61,750 bases of DNA from Bacteroidota bacterium. GTDB lineage: Bacteria; Bacteroidota; Bacteroidia; Chitinophagales; Chitinophagaceae. A program made the position numbers and the translations under genes. The notes under the pieces are model-generated. The model saw only the letters and a list, made by a program, of their open reading frames with translations, had not been told where the DNA came from and made no database searches. The stretch spans positions 224 through 61,973 of the forward strand of contig JAFEAJ010000025.1 in assembly GCA_018266455.1 (NCBI GenBank), in the 5' to 3' direction. Positions 7,827 to 16,232 of the stretch are shown in pieces. The number at the start of each line of letters is the position of its first letter. The stretch's first letter is position 1.

Positions 7827-8954
7827 ATGCGAATAGGGATCGTTTGTTACCCCACATTTGGCGGAAGCGGCGTGCTTGCCACAGAACTTGGGAAGGCATT
7901 GGCCGATAAAGGCCACCAGGTGCATTTTATTACCTACCAGCAGCCCGTTCGCCTCAACGAGTTCAATGCAAATATTTTTTATCATGAAGTGCGGGTAAGC
8001 AACTACCCGCTTTTTGATTACCCGCCGTATGAAACCGCACTCTCAAGCACCATGGTGGATGTGATCGCAAACGAGCATTTGGACCTGTTGCACGTTCACT
8101 ATGCCATCCCGCATGCATCGGCGGCTTACCTCGCTAAAAAAATCCTGGCTTCGCAGGGAAAAAACATCCCCGTGGTGACCACGCTGCACGGCACCGACAT
8201 CACGCTGGTTGGGAGGGACAAAACATTCGCCCCTGTTGTGGCCTTTTCCATCAACGAAAGCAACACCATTACTGCTGTATCGCAAAACCTGCGCGACGAA
8301 ACGTATAAGATCTTTGACATCAGGAAAGAAATTGAAGTGATCCACAATTTTGTGGATGTGAAGCGGTTTCACAAAAAACCGATTGATGCTTTTAGGAAAG
8401 TGATCGCTCCGGATAATGAGCGCATACTGGTGCATGCTTCTAATTTCAGGGGCATAAAAAGGGTGCAGGACGTTGTAAAGATTTTTTCGGAAGTGAAGAA
8501 AAAGATCTCCGCCAAACTGTTGTTTGTTGGCGACGGGCCAGACCGCTCCATGGCAGAAAACATGGCCAGGGAAATGAATTTATCTGATGACATCCGCTTC
8601 TTAGGCAGGCAGGAACAGATCGAGGAAGTGCTGGCCATTGCCGACCTGTTCATCCTCACTTCCGAATATGAAAGCTTCGGCCTTTCGGCACTGGAAGCCA
8701 TGGCCGCCGAAACCCCCGTGCTATCCACCAATGTGGGCGGCCTGCCGGAAATTAATGAAGATGGCATAACAGGATATTTGTGCAACGTGGGCGATATTGA
8801 AACGATGGGGAAAAAAGCAATTGAGATTTTAGAAGACGGGGAGACGCTTAAAAAATTCAAAGCCCGCGCATTTGCCCAGGCAAAAAAATTCGACATACAT
8901 AATATTGTGCCGAAATATGAAGCACTGTACAACCGGTTTTGCAAATGCTTATAA
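7827..8954 (+). CDS. bshA: N-acetyl-alpha-D-glucosaminyl L-malate synthase BshA
   Basis: BshA is a GT4-family glycosyltransferase that joins GlcNAc from UDP-GlcNAc to L-malate, the first step of bacillithiol synthesis. The 375-residue protein has the BshA N-terminal signature YPTFGGSGVLATELGKAL (about residues 8-25), THHGTD-type loop as TTLHGTDITLVG, and the GT4 donor-site E-x7-E region ESFGLSALEAMA followed by TPVLSTNVGGLPEI. Length and motif order match BshA better than generic GT4 enzymes. Neither BshB nor BshC is in the window. The repeat array begins 10 bp beyond its stop codon, so the array could also be transcribed as its 3' tail. Confidence 0.93.
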   Translation: MRIGIVCYPTFGGSGVLATELGKALADKGHQVHFITYQQPVRLNEFNANIFYHEVRVSNYPLFDYPPYETALSSTMVDVIANEHLDLLHVHYAIPHASAAYLAKKILASQGKNIPVVTTLHGTDITLVGRDKTFAPVVAFSINESNTITAVSQNLRDETYKIFDIRKEIEVIHNFVDVKRFHKKPIDAFRKVIAPDNERILVHASNFRGIKRVQDVVKIFSEVKKKISAKLLFVGDGPDRSMAENMAREMNLSDDIRFLGRQEQIEEVLAIADLFILTSEYESFGLSALEAMAAETPVLSTNVGGLPEINEDGITGYLCNVGDIETMGKKAIEILEDGETLKKFKARAFAQAKKFDIHNIVPKYEALYNRFCKCL

Positions 8955-8964
8955 AAGGCCCCGG

Positions 8965-9567
8965 TTGCAGCTTTTCCAAAGCTTGAAACCACTGATGGGC
9001 TTTTAATATTCCGTTGCAGCTTTTCCAAAGCTTGAAACCGCTGATAAGCTTTTATATTCCGGTTGCGGCTTTTCCAAAGCTTGAAACCGCTGATAAGCTT
9101 TTAATATCCCGTTGCAGCTTTTCCAAAGCTTCAAACCGCTGATGGGCTTTTATATCCGGTTGCAGCTTTTCCAAAGCTTCAAACCGCTGATGGGCTTTTA
9201 TATCCGGTTGCAGCTTTTCCAAAGCTTCAAACCGCTAATGGGCTTTTATATCCGGTTGCAGCTTTTCCAAAGCTTCAAACCGCTGATGGGCTTTTATATC
9301 CCGGTTGCAGCTTTGGAAAAGCTTCGAACCGCTGATGGGCTTTTAATATCCCGTTGCAGCTTTTCCAAAGCTTCAAACCGCTGATAAGCTTTTAATATCC
9401 CGTTGCAGCTTTTCCAAAGCTTCGAACCGCTGATAAGCTTTTATATTCCGGTTGCAGCTTTGGAAAAGCTTCAAACCGCTGATGGGCTTTTTATATCCCG
9501 TTGCAGCTTTTCCAAAGCTTCAAACCGCTGATAAGCTTTTATATCCCGGTTGCAGCTTTGGAAAAGC
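8965..9567. repeat. Tandem array of 12 full and 1 partial 48-49 bp hairpin units
   Basis: Units begin with TTGCAG (TTGCGG in unit 3) at 8965, 9014, 9063, 9112, 9160, 9208, 9256, 9305, 9354, 9403, 9452, 9501 and 9550 (partial, to about 9567). Each contains AGCTTT-TCC-AAAGCT, a perfect 6-bp palindrome around a 3-nt loop, then (C/G)(A/G)AACCGCTGAT, then GGGC or AAGC, then a T/A-rich tail ending CCG or CCGG. In units 8, 11 and 13 the loop reads GGA, that is, the hairpin core is inverted. Units 1-3 have TTGAAA after the core, most others TTCAAA, and units 8 and 10 TTCGAA. The array has no unique spacers and lies between bshA and a T9SS cargo gene. Confidence 0.95.
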
Positions 9568-9655
9568 TGAAGCTTTGTTTTTTCCCGGCAAAAAAAAGAA
9601 ATCCACTTTTTATATACATTGTTAATAACTCGTTCCGGCGAATGCCTGCCGCTTG

Positions 9656-9663
9656 TATATTTG
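9656..9663 (+). promoter_or_regulatory. Candidate -7 box for the T9SS cargo gene
   Basis: TATATTTG is a perfect match to the Bacteroidota TAnnTTTG box. It lies 51 nt before the ATG at 9715 and about 90 bp after the last repeat unit. No clear -33 TTTG is seen at the expected distance. Confidence 0.4.
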
Positions 9664-9714
9664 CCCGTCATTGTTTTAAAAACTCCGGGCCTAATTTTTT
9701 TAAAATACTTTATT

Positions 9715-12345
9715 ATGGTGAAAGCTTTACTCATCCCTAAGGGCAGGGCAATTGTATTGATTATATTGTTGCTTTTGATAAATTTACAGAGCTACAGCCA
9801 ACAGCCAGGGGATTATGTTGCTGTTGGCAATGGCAATTGGAGTAATCTGGCTACATGGAACATTTGGAACGGGAGTGCCCTGAATCCTCCTACCCCGGCT
9901 CAAGGCTACCCTGGGTTTAGTTCTTCTCCAAGCGTTTATATTCAAAGCCCAACCATTGTTACTGTAGATGTATCCCCACCAAACCCGATTGATTCTATTT
10001 ATTTTTTTAAAACTCTTTTTCAGCCCGCCCCTTCAGTTACAAACAACAATACATTGACTGTTAGCGGCAGCTTATATGGTGTTGGTTCCTTTACACAGGG
10101 CAGTAATTCCACCTTAAATATTGGAGGTTCGATTAGTTCTACTTTTAACGCTACTGCTTCAGGCAACACCGTAAACTATACTGCCGCCAGTCCAAGCATA
10201 CTTTCAACAACCTACCAAAACCTTACATTCAGCGGCTCCGGGTCAAGCTCCATTCCTGCGGCTGCCCTGATCAATGGCAACCTCACCCTCAGCGGGACGA
10301 TTACTGTAAATAATGCTAATGGCCCCCTTACCATTGGCGGGGACCTTGTTGTAAACGATGGCAACACCTTTAAGGAACAAGGATATAACTTTACCGTGAA
10401 CGGCACTACTACCATTGGCAGCGGCACTAGCGGTGTGTTTACGACAACATCAGCCGCAGGCACCAAAATTTTTAACGGGCTGATCAGCATAAATGCAGGC
10501 GGCACCTGGGACAACACGTCGGCCTGCCCAATTACAGTTACAAAAGGCGGCATCACCAATCATGGCACTTTCAATGCGGTGAGCACTTACACTTTCACCA
10601 CAAACAACCAGGACCTGCACGGGACATTTGGGATCCCCGATGTGGTGGTGACCAGCATCAACCTCACAAATAACGATACTTTTTTTATTACAAATTCAGT
10701 TACTGGCACAGGGGCGCTCGTCCAGGCAAATAATGCGCTGCTGAATTTAGGGTGCACCACTACTGGCATTTCTTCATTAACAGCTACGGCAAGCGGCAAT
10801 ACGGTTAATTATTACACCACATCGCAAACCGTGTTCCCCACCAATTATTATAACCTAAAACTTAGTGGCGGCGGAACAGATGTGCTGCAGGCTGCCACCA
10901 ACACCATAGCGGGCAACTTTACGCTCACGGGGGGCTCTGTAGCCACCTCCGCTGTGACCAATATGGCTATAAATGGCAACATGACCCTTGGCCCGGGCAC
11001 CAGCTTTACAGCAGGCAGCCTGTCCCACAGCATTGGCGGCAATTTAATTGACAGCGGCACTTTTAATGCACCCGGCAGCACCATTGTTTTTAATGGCTCG
11101 GGGGCGCAAACAATTGGCGGCCCTTCTGCAATTACGTTCAACAACCTTACCATCAACAACAGCGGCAGCGGCGTAACTACAGTTGATGCCAATAACCAGA
11201 CCAAAACAGTAACGGGAAGCCTATCGCTGTCCAACGGAAAACTTACCACATCAGCTTCGAACCTGCTTTTATTAACAAGCACCGCATCTGCTTCAGTAAG
11301 CGGTACTGCGCCCTGCGTGGTAGGGCCTATGCAAAAAACCGGCTCAACTGCTTTTGTTTTCCCGGTGGGCGGCGCAAATGGTTATGTGCCGATCGGTATT
11401 GGCGCAACAAGCGATGCATCAACCCAAACATTCCAGGCCGAATATGTGAGGTCTTCTGCCTATACTGAAGGCGCGATAGCAACAGGCTCAAACCTAAAAA
11501 GGATAAGCAGTTGCGATTATTGGAAATTAGGTCCTGTTACAAGCCTTGGCGCTGCAACAGCCGATATTACTTTGTACTGGAATGCAAACAACCCCTGTGG
11601 CGGGCAGTATGTTACCGACCTGCCCACGCTGGCCATTGGCCATTTTGGCGGCGTCAACTGGGATGAGGTAGCCGTGTCGCCAAGCTATACCACAACAGGC
11701 ACTGCCGCAAGCGGCTCGATCACTTATGCCAACAACGCCAATTTCAGCCCGTTTGCGCTGGCTTCAACATCGCTTGCTACCAACCCGTTGCCCATAATTT
11801 TCGATTATTTTAATGTGAACAAGGCAAACGGGTATAATCAATTGTCGTGGAAAGCAGAATGCACTGAATCGTCAAATGCATTTGAGGCACAAAAGTCTTA
11901 TGACGGGATTAGTTTTGTAAGCATCGATACGGTTCATGTATCATCAGCAGCAGATTGTGGCCAGCCTTTTGCCTACAATGATTATGATGCTTCCGGCCAC
12001 AATGTGATTTATTACCGCATACAGGCAACTGAAATTAGCGGCAAAACTTATTATTCCCAAACCATACCTGTTGCCAGCGACGCGGCTGTGATAAACTTCA
12101 TTAGCGTGGCCCCTAACCCGGTAGTTAATGATGCTGTCATTAAAGTTTCCTCTTCGCACAGCGGCAGGGTAGAATTGTTTATTTTAAGCCTTGATGGAAA
12201 ACAGTTGCAGCACAACACTGTCCAGGTAGGCATTGGCGTTAACACTTTAAGGTTCCGGGCTGATCAACTGGCAAAAGGAATGTATATCGTGAAAGGAGTT
12301 TTCGCAGATGGCCAGTCGCACACCCTGAAGTTTATCAAAGAATAG
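9715..12345 (+). CDS. Large secreted T9SS cargo protein with C-terminal sorting domain
   Basis: The 876-residue protein starts with a signal peptide (hydrophobic segment about residues 12-25, ending SYSQQ). Residues of about 75-590 are low-complexity Ser/Thr/Gly/Asn-rich beta-strand repeats with recurring motifs such as GNLTLSG, TASGNTVNY and NGSGAQTIGG, as in surface beta-helix/adhesin-like proteins. The last 80 or so residues form a type-A T9SS C-terminal sorting domain: VAPNPV, then GRVELFILSLDGK, then KGMYIVKG, ending TLKFIKE. It should be exported by Sec, cross the outer membrane by T9SS and be attached at or released from the surface. ATG 9715 was chosen over 9619 because it begins the signal peptide. 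The ligand is unknown. Confidence 0.88.
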   Translation: MVKALLIPKGRAIVLIILLLLINLQSYSQQPGDYVAVGNGNWSNLATWNIWNGSALNPPTPAQGYPGFSSSPSVYIQSPTIVTVDVSPPNPIDSIYFFKTLFQPAPSVTNNNTLTVSGSLYGVGSFTQGSNSTLNIGGSISSTFNATASGNTVNYTAASPSILSTTYQNLTFSGSGSSSIPAAALINGNLTLSGTITVNNANGPLTIGGDLVVNDGNTFKEQGYNFTVNGTTTIGSGTSGVFTTTSAAGTKIFNGLISINAGGTWDNTSACPITVTKGGITNHGTFNAVSTYTFTTNNQDLHGTFGIPDVVVTSINLTNNDTFFITNSVTGTGALVQANNALLNLGCTTTGISSLTATASGNTVNYYTTSQTVFPTNYYNLKLSGGGTDVLQAATNTIAGNFTLTGGSVATSAVTNMAINGNMTLGPGTSFTAGSLSHSIGGNLIDSGTFNAPGSTIVFNGSGAQTIGGPSAITFNNLTINNSGSGVTTVDANNQTKTVTGSLSLSNGKLTTSASNLLLLTSTASASVSGTAPCVVGPMQKTGSTAFVFPVGGANGYVPIGIGATSDASTQTFQAEYVRSSAYTEGAIATGSNLKRISSCDYWKLGPVTSLGAATADITLYWNANNPCGGQYVTDLPTLAIGHFGGVNWDEVAVSPSYTTTGTAASGSITYANNANFSPFALASTSLATNPLPIIFDYFNVNKANGYNQLSWKAECTESSNAFEAQKSYDGISFVSIDTVHVSSAADCGQPFAYNDYDASGHNVIYYRIQATEISGKTYYSQTIPVASDAAVINFISVAPNPVVNDAVIKVSSSHSGRVELFILSLDGKQLQHNTVQVGIGVNTLRFRADQLAKGMYIVKGVFADGQSHTLKFIKE

Positions 12346-12355
12346 CAAAGAACAG

Positions 12356-12401
12356 TATTGCTAAAAGCCCGTTGTTGCAGCACAACGGGCTTTTAGCAAT
12401 A
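12356..12401. terminator. Strong bidirectional terminator
   Basis: A perfect 20-bp inverted repeat (12356-12375 and 12382-12401) with a 6-nt loop. The core arms are AAAAGCCCGTTGT and ACAACGGGCTTTT, so a run of T follows the G/C-rich stem in both directions. It lies between the stops of the convergent T9SS cargo and oxidoreductase genes and should end transcription from both. Confidence 0.9.
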
Positions 12402-12472
12402 AGCTTTCGTTTACCATTGCATTTTCATGGCCATATTCAACAGCTTGCCAAGCCGTGCTAAAAGGCAATGCC

Positions 12473-13546
12473 TCAATGTTTTGTTTTTGCCCTTTCATAT
12501 TGAACAGGCCACCTGGCATCTTCATGCAGCATAGAAGCGCTGGATAATGGGAAATACGGGTTGCGCAAGCTTTCCCTGGCAATGAAAATAAAATCTGCCT
12601 GGCCTTTTTGCAGGATCTCTTCTGCTTGTTGCGGGGCAGTGATCAATCCGACTGCTGCGGTTAATATGCCCGTTTCTTTTTTTATCTTTTCGGCAAAGGG
12701 CACCTGGTAGCCTGGTGATGACGGGATTTTTGCATGCGCCACATTGCCGCCTGATGAAGTATCAATAAGATCTGCTCCTATTTCTTTCAATGCCTTTGCA
12801 AGCTGTACTGAATCATCGATTGTCCATCCGCCTTCTGTCCAATCAGTAGCAGAGATGCGAACGAATAACGGCTTTTCATTGCCCCATTCTTTTTTTACGG
12901 CTTCTGTTACTTCAATCAATAACCTTACCCGGTTCTCAAAACTTCCCCCGTACTCATCTTTACGGTGGTTGCTCAGTGGCGAATAAAACTGGTGCAGCAA
13001 ATAGCCATGTGCCGCATGGATTTCAATAACGTCATAGCCTATTGCTTTGCAGCGTTTCGCAGCAGCAACAAATGCGCTGACCACTTCCTGAAGGTTTTTT
13101 TTATCGAGGGGCAATGGCGGCTCTGCATGTTCATGGAAGGCCAAAGCGCTTGCGCTAACCGTTTTCCAGCTATTGGGGCTGCCTGAAGGGATTTGCGCCC
13201 CGCCCATCCAGGGTTTCTCGCAACTTGCTTTTCTTCCCGCATGTGCAAGTTGAATGCCGGCTAATGAGCCCTGTTGATGTATGAAGGAAACAATTTCTTT
13301 TAGCTTTTCAATATGTTCATCTTTCCAAAGGCCAAGGTCGGCATAAGTAATCCTTCCTTCGGGAAGAACAGCCGTTGCTTCCTGAAAAACCAACGAGGCA
13401 CCACCCACGGCCCTGCTGCCCAGGTGAACGAGGTGCCAATTGCTGGCAAAACCATCTTCACTGCTGTATTGGCACATTGGCGAAACAACGATCCTATTCT
13501 TAAAAAGAGTGCCCTTAATATGATAAGATGATAAAAGTTTGCTCAT
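12473..13546 (-). CDS. NADH:flavin oxidoreductase, YqjM/NamA-like Old Yellow Enzyme
   Basis: This 357-residue TIM-barrel FMN enzyme reduces activated C=C bonds (enones, nitro compounds) with NAD(P)H. It carries class II (YqjM-type) OYE signatures: SPMCQYS near residue 25, where the cysteine tunes the flavin, GRKAS, and the long IHAAHGYLLHQFYSPLSN motif followed by DEYGGSFENR. A phosphate-binding region with GIL(T)AAVGLI is near the C-terminus. ATG 13546 (MSKLLSSYHIKG) is chosen because the upstream ATG at 13585 adds a segment foreign to the family. Its role is probably detoxification or redox stress. The gene stands alone, ending about 70 bp before the bidirectional terminator. Confidence 0.92.
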   Translation of the reverse strand: MSKLLSSYHIKGTLFKNRIVVSPMCQYSSEDGFASNWHLVHLGSRAVGGASLVFQEATAVLPEGRITYADLGLWKDEHIEKLKEIVSFIHQQGSLAGIQLAHAGRKASCEKPWMGGAQIPSGSPNSWKTVSASALAFHEHAEPPLPLDKKNLQEVVSAFVAAAKRCKAIGYDVIEIHAAHGYLLHQFYSPLSNHRKDEYGGSFENRVRLLIEVTEAVKKEWGNEKPLFVRISATDWTEGGWTIDDSVQLAKALKEIGADLIDTSSGGNVAHAKIPSSPGYQVPFAEKIKKETGILTAAVGLITAPQQAEEILQKGQADFIFIARESLRNPYFPLSSASMLHEDARWPVQYERAKTKH

Positions 13547-14023
13547 GTAAATTTGTATTTTTTTAATCCAGGACACATGTAACAAAAATGAAAAGATAAT
13601 GTTGCGAAAAAAAATCGCTCAGGAGCGCCCACAACCAAATATACAGGAATGCAACAAAAGAGGAGGCTGGCAAAGCCCCGAAAAATTTCGTGTTCAAATA
13701 ATGCCTTGCTTGCAAAATTTTTTTCGGTACAGTACAGCAGCCGGTGGCGATGGGCACCTTCTTCCCTGCCGCAATGGCCACAGCGAGTACCGTGATTCAT
13801 TGAGGCCCTTAACGTGCATGCGCCCTGTTTTAAGCAATGATGAAGAAATGTTGGCGCCTGTTACAGGGCAAGTTAATTTTTATTGAACTTGTTTTTTTTA
13901 TTCTTGTGATAATGTTAATGCGTTTGTTTTATCCGTGGCTAAAAGAATGAATTAAAGAAATACTTTTGCATCAACAAAAATCGTTGGCCAAAAAAAATTT
14001 TAAGCCCGATTGACACGATTGCC
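13547..14023. other. Intergenic region, no convincing gene
   Basis: The 477-bp gap between two divergent genes has several short overlapping reading frames on both strands (for example 13563-13781 minus and 13599-13886 plus). None has a recognisable domain or start context. The right part carries a candidate promoter for the kinase-like gene. Confidence 0.4.
13961..13968 (+). promoter_or_regulatory. Candidate -7 box for the kinase/HAD operon
   Basis: TACTTTTG matches TAnnTTTG perfectly. It lies 55 nt upstream of the ATG at 14024. A good -33 element was not seen. Confidence 0.4.
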
Positions 14024-15091
14024 ATGATTGAAAAAAAATATGCAGCCATCATACAGAAAGCCTGGAAAGAATATGATGCTTCCAAGCCCATCAGCAAAAT
14101 TGAGGACATTAGCGTGAAGGTATCCACCAACCATGTGTTCAGGATCACTTTCGAAGATGAAGACATTATTATTGCCAAGCTTTCTTATTTCGGCAAGTAT
14201 GAGCATTTTAAAGAAGACCACCGCATCATACACAGTTTGTCGAACAACCTGTTGTACCCTTATGAAAATTTATTGACCAAATCGTTATTAAAAAACAACA
14301 GGGTATATACTTACCGTTACCGGAATGGCAAGCTGGATGTGTGGGCAGTGTTCTATAACCCGACCAGGGTGATCCAAAGAATGCCAAAACGGTTAGATGA
14401 GCAGCATATCAAAAAGTTTGGCCAGCAGATCGGCAAGTTCCATAAAGCCTGTTCGCGCCTGCGCAACGTGCTGCCGAAATCGTCCAAAACTTTGCGCACA
14501 GACATTAATAGCTTAATGGAGCAATTGGACCGGAACGAAACGAAGTTCGGTTCCCGCATGCAGGCCGATTATATCAAATACCACTGCGAATTGTTTTTAA
14601 AGAACCGCTTTAAACTGAATGTAAGCCGTTTTGAGATCATCCCGGTTTTTATTGACTGGAACATTGGCAATTTTTCAGTGACCAACAAAATGGAACTGTA
14701 CTCAAGGTGGGACTATGACTGGTTCAGGATGAGCTATCGGGCAATGGATTTTTATTTTTTCAGCCGCGTGGTTTCCAATGTCGGCGACAAAACCACGTTC
14801 AGTTACCTCATCAGCCCAATGATGGAAGACCGGTTCCTCTTGTTCCTGGAAGAATACCATAAAATAAATCCACTGACTGCCGATGAAATACGCTTTATGC
14901 GGGAAGCCTACCGGTTTTTTATTTTGAATTATGTGATCAAAGACGGCAACTATTTTTTTTCAGAACAATATGCAAAAAAACTACAGGCAGAAGCTTTTGA
15001 CATTTATCTTCCTTCCGTGGACAGGGATTTTGACCCGGAAAAAATAATTGATGCCCTGAAGATAAAGGACAAAAATAAAACCGTGAGTTAA
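14024..15091 (+). CDS. Phosphotransferase/kinase-like protein (APH/RdoA superfamily)
   Basis: The 355-residue cytoplasmic protein resembles the aminoglycoside phosphotransferase-like kinase fold. An N-lobe segment HVFRITFEDEDIIIAKLSYF (about residues 38-57) contains a likely ATP-binding lysine. The catalytic loop reads FIDWNIGNF (about residues 209-217), keeping the Asp and Asn of the H-x-D-x4-N motif but with Phe for the His. It is followed by SRWDYDW, a plausible metal-binding DxD-type site. The substrate is unknown; it might be a small molecule or a protein as in RdoA/SrkA. The stop lies 14 bp before the downstream HAD phosphatase start, so the two very probably share an mRNA. Confidence 0.7.
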   Translation: MIEKKYAAIIQKAWKEYDASKPISKIEDISVKVSTNHVFRITFEDEDIIIAKLSYFGKYEHFKEDHRIIHSLSNNLLYPYENLLTKSLLKNNRVYTYRYRNGKLDVWAVFYNPTRVIQRMPKRLDEQHIKKFGQQIGKFHKACSRLRNVLPKSSKTLRTDINSLMEQLDRNETKFGSRMQADYIKYHCELFLKNRFKLNVSRFEIIPVFIDWNIGNFSVTNKMELYSRWDYDWFRMSYRAMDFYFFSRVVSNVGDKTTFSYLISPMMEDRFLLFLEEYHKINPLTADEIRFMREAYRFFILNYVIKDGNYFFSEQYAKKLQAEAFDIYLPSVDRDFDPEKIIDALKIKDKNKTVS

Positions 15092-15105
15092 ACAAACAGG
15101 CAAGT

Positions 15106-15957
15106 ATGCTCCAGACCGAAGACTTTAAAACCGTGATTGAAAAGTATCAATATATTTTTTTTGACGCCTACGGTGTGCTCAAAAGCAATATGGGCCTGGT
15201 GGAAGGGATAGGGAAAACTTTTGCTTTTTTGGAAGAACAGCAAAAAGAATATTTCATTGTGACCAATGATGCCTCCCGAAGCCCAAAGCAACTGGCCGAA
15301 TCTTATCACCTTCTTGGGTTAACGGCCATTGATGATGAGCGCATCATTTCATCGGGCATGCTGGCCAAAGAATACCTCGGCCTTAAAGTAAAAGGCGGGA
15401 TAGTAGCTTACCTGGGCACGGACGACTCGGCGCATTACATCGAAAGCTCGGGCTTGCACACTTTGCCGGTAAGGGAAGTAACTGAAACCAATATTGACCA
15501 GGTGAATGCCCTGGTGCTGCTTGATGATGAAGGGTTCAATTGGTTTGAAGACCTGAACAAAACAGTGAACCTGCTGCGCAAAAGGACCATTCCTGCTATT
15601 GTGGCAAATACTGATAATACTTATCCCATCAACCATCAGGAAGTGTCTATTGCCATTGGCGGCATTGCCACCATGATAGAAAGTATTGCGGGCAAGCGTT
15701 TCATCAGGTTTGGCAAGCCCGATTCACAAATGTTCATGTTTGCGTATGACCTCATCAGGGAAAAAAAGCTGGTGAGCAAAAAAGACATCCTGATGGTGGG
15801 CGACACCCTGCACACCGATATTATCGGGGGCAACAAATTTGGTTTGGATACGGTGCTGGTGCTTACCGGGAACACCCAGGCCAAAGATGCCGAAACGCGC
15901 ATCCATGCCACCGGCATTGTGCCTACTTATATTTGCGAGAATGCAGTGATCGGTTAA
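15106..15957 (+). CDS. HAD-IIA family hydrolase (NagD/p-nitrophenylphosphatase-like)
   Basis: The 283-residue protein is a haloacid dehalogenase-superfamily hydrolase with a C2 cap. Motif I is FFDAYGVL (about residues 18-25), so the usual second Asp of DxD is Tyr. Motif II is IVTNDASRSP, a conserved RFGKPD-type motif supplies the lysine, and motif IV is MVGDTLHTDIIGGNKFGLDT. HAD-IIA members are phosphatases for sugar phosphates, nucleotides or phosphoglycolate; the substrate here is not known. It lies 14 bp downstream of the kinase-like gene, which suggests opposing phosphoryl reactions on related compounds (inference). Confidence 0.85.
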   Translation: MLQTEDFKTVIEKYQYIFFDAYGVLKSNMGLVEGIGKTFAFLEEQQKEYFIVTNDASRSPKQLAESYHLLGLTAIDDERIISSGMLAKEYLGLKVKGGIVAYLGTDDSAHYIESSGLHTLPVREVTETNIDQVNALVLLDDEGFNWFEDLNKTVNLLRKRTIPAIVANTDNTYPINHQEVSIAIGGIATMIESIAGKRFIRFGKPDSQMFMFAYDLIREKKLVSKKDILMVGDTLHTDIIGGNKFGLDTVLVLTGNTQAKDAETRIHATGIVPTYICENAVIG

Positions 15958-16005
15958 AAGCGGCATAAAAACGATTATCGGAATAACCAGCAGAAGAGAC
16001 CTGGT

Positions 16006-16063
16006 CTTTTCCAAAGCTCATGCCGATTACCCAATCTATCATCAATGACAAGCTTTGGAAAAG
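16006..16063. repeat. Isolated inverted-repeat element, copy B (REP/BIME-like)
   Basis: A 58-bp element with the same perfect 13-bp ends as copy A (CTTTTCCAAAGCT at 16006-16018, AGCTTTGGAAAAG at 16051-16063) and a related interior (CTCATGC next to the left end, ATGACAAGC running into the right end). It lies about 50 bp after the HAD gene stop, between convergent genes, as does copy A. Confidence 0.75.
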
Positions 16064-16185
16064 TTGAGCCGGCCAACGCATATGGCTACCTGAACACCAA
16101 CCGCGAGGAATGATCCGTTACCGAATCAAGGAAACTACAACTATTTTCTCCGCATTAATCATTTTGTGCCCTGGTAAAAATAAAA

Positions 16186-16210
16186 CGGGCGGCACCTTTA
16201 ATGCCGCCCG
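16186..16210 (-). terminator. Rho-independent terminator of the small secreted protein gene
   Basis: Arms CGGGCGGCA (16186-16194) and TGCCGCCCG (16202-16210) enclose a 7-nt loop. On the minus strand they are followed by TTTTATTTTT. The hairpin lies 22 bp beyond the stop of the gene ending at 16233. Confidence 0.88.
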
Positions 16211-16232
16211 TGCTAAAACTACCATTGATCGA

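Noticed and set aside
9112..9384. 90-codon open frame in the repeat array
   Set aside because: It arises because several units are 48 bp (a multiple of three) with no stop in one frame; it repeats a single short motif and has no start context or gene-like composition.
8965..9567. CRISPR array
   Set aside because: The repeats are directly tandem with no unique spacers, each unit itself is the repeat, and no cas gene is in the window.
13563..13781. Minus-strand frame with a hydrophobic C-terminal half
   Set aside because: No family resemblance, strongly overlapping alternative frames on both strands, and no promoter or terminator to support it.
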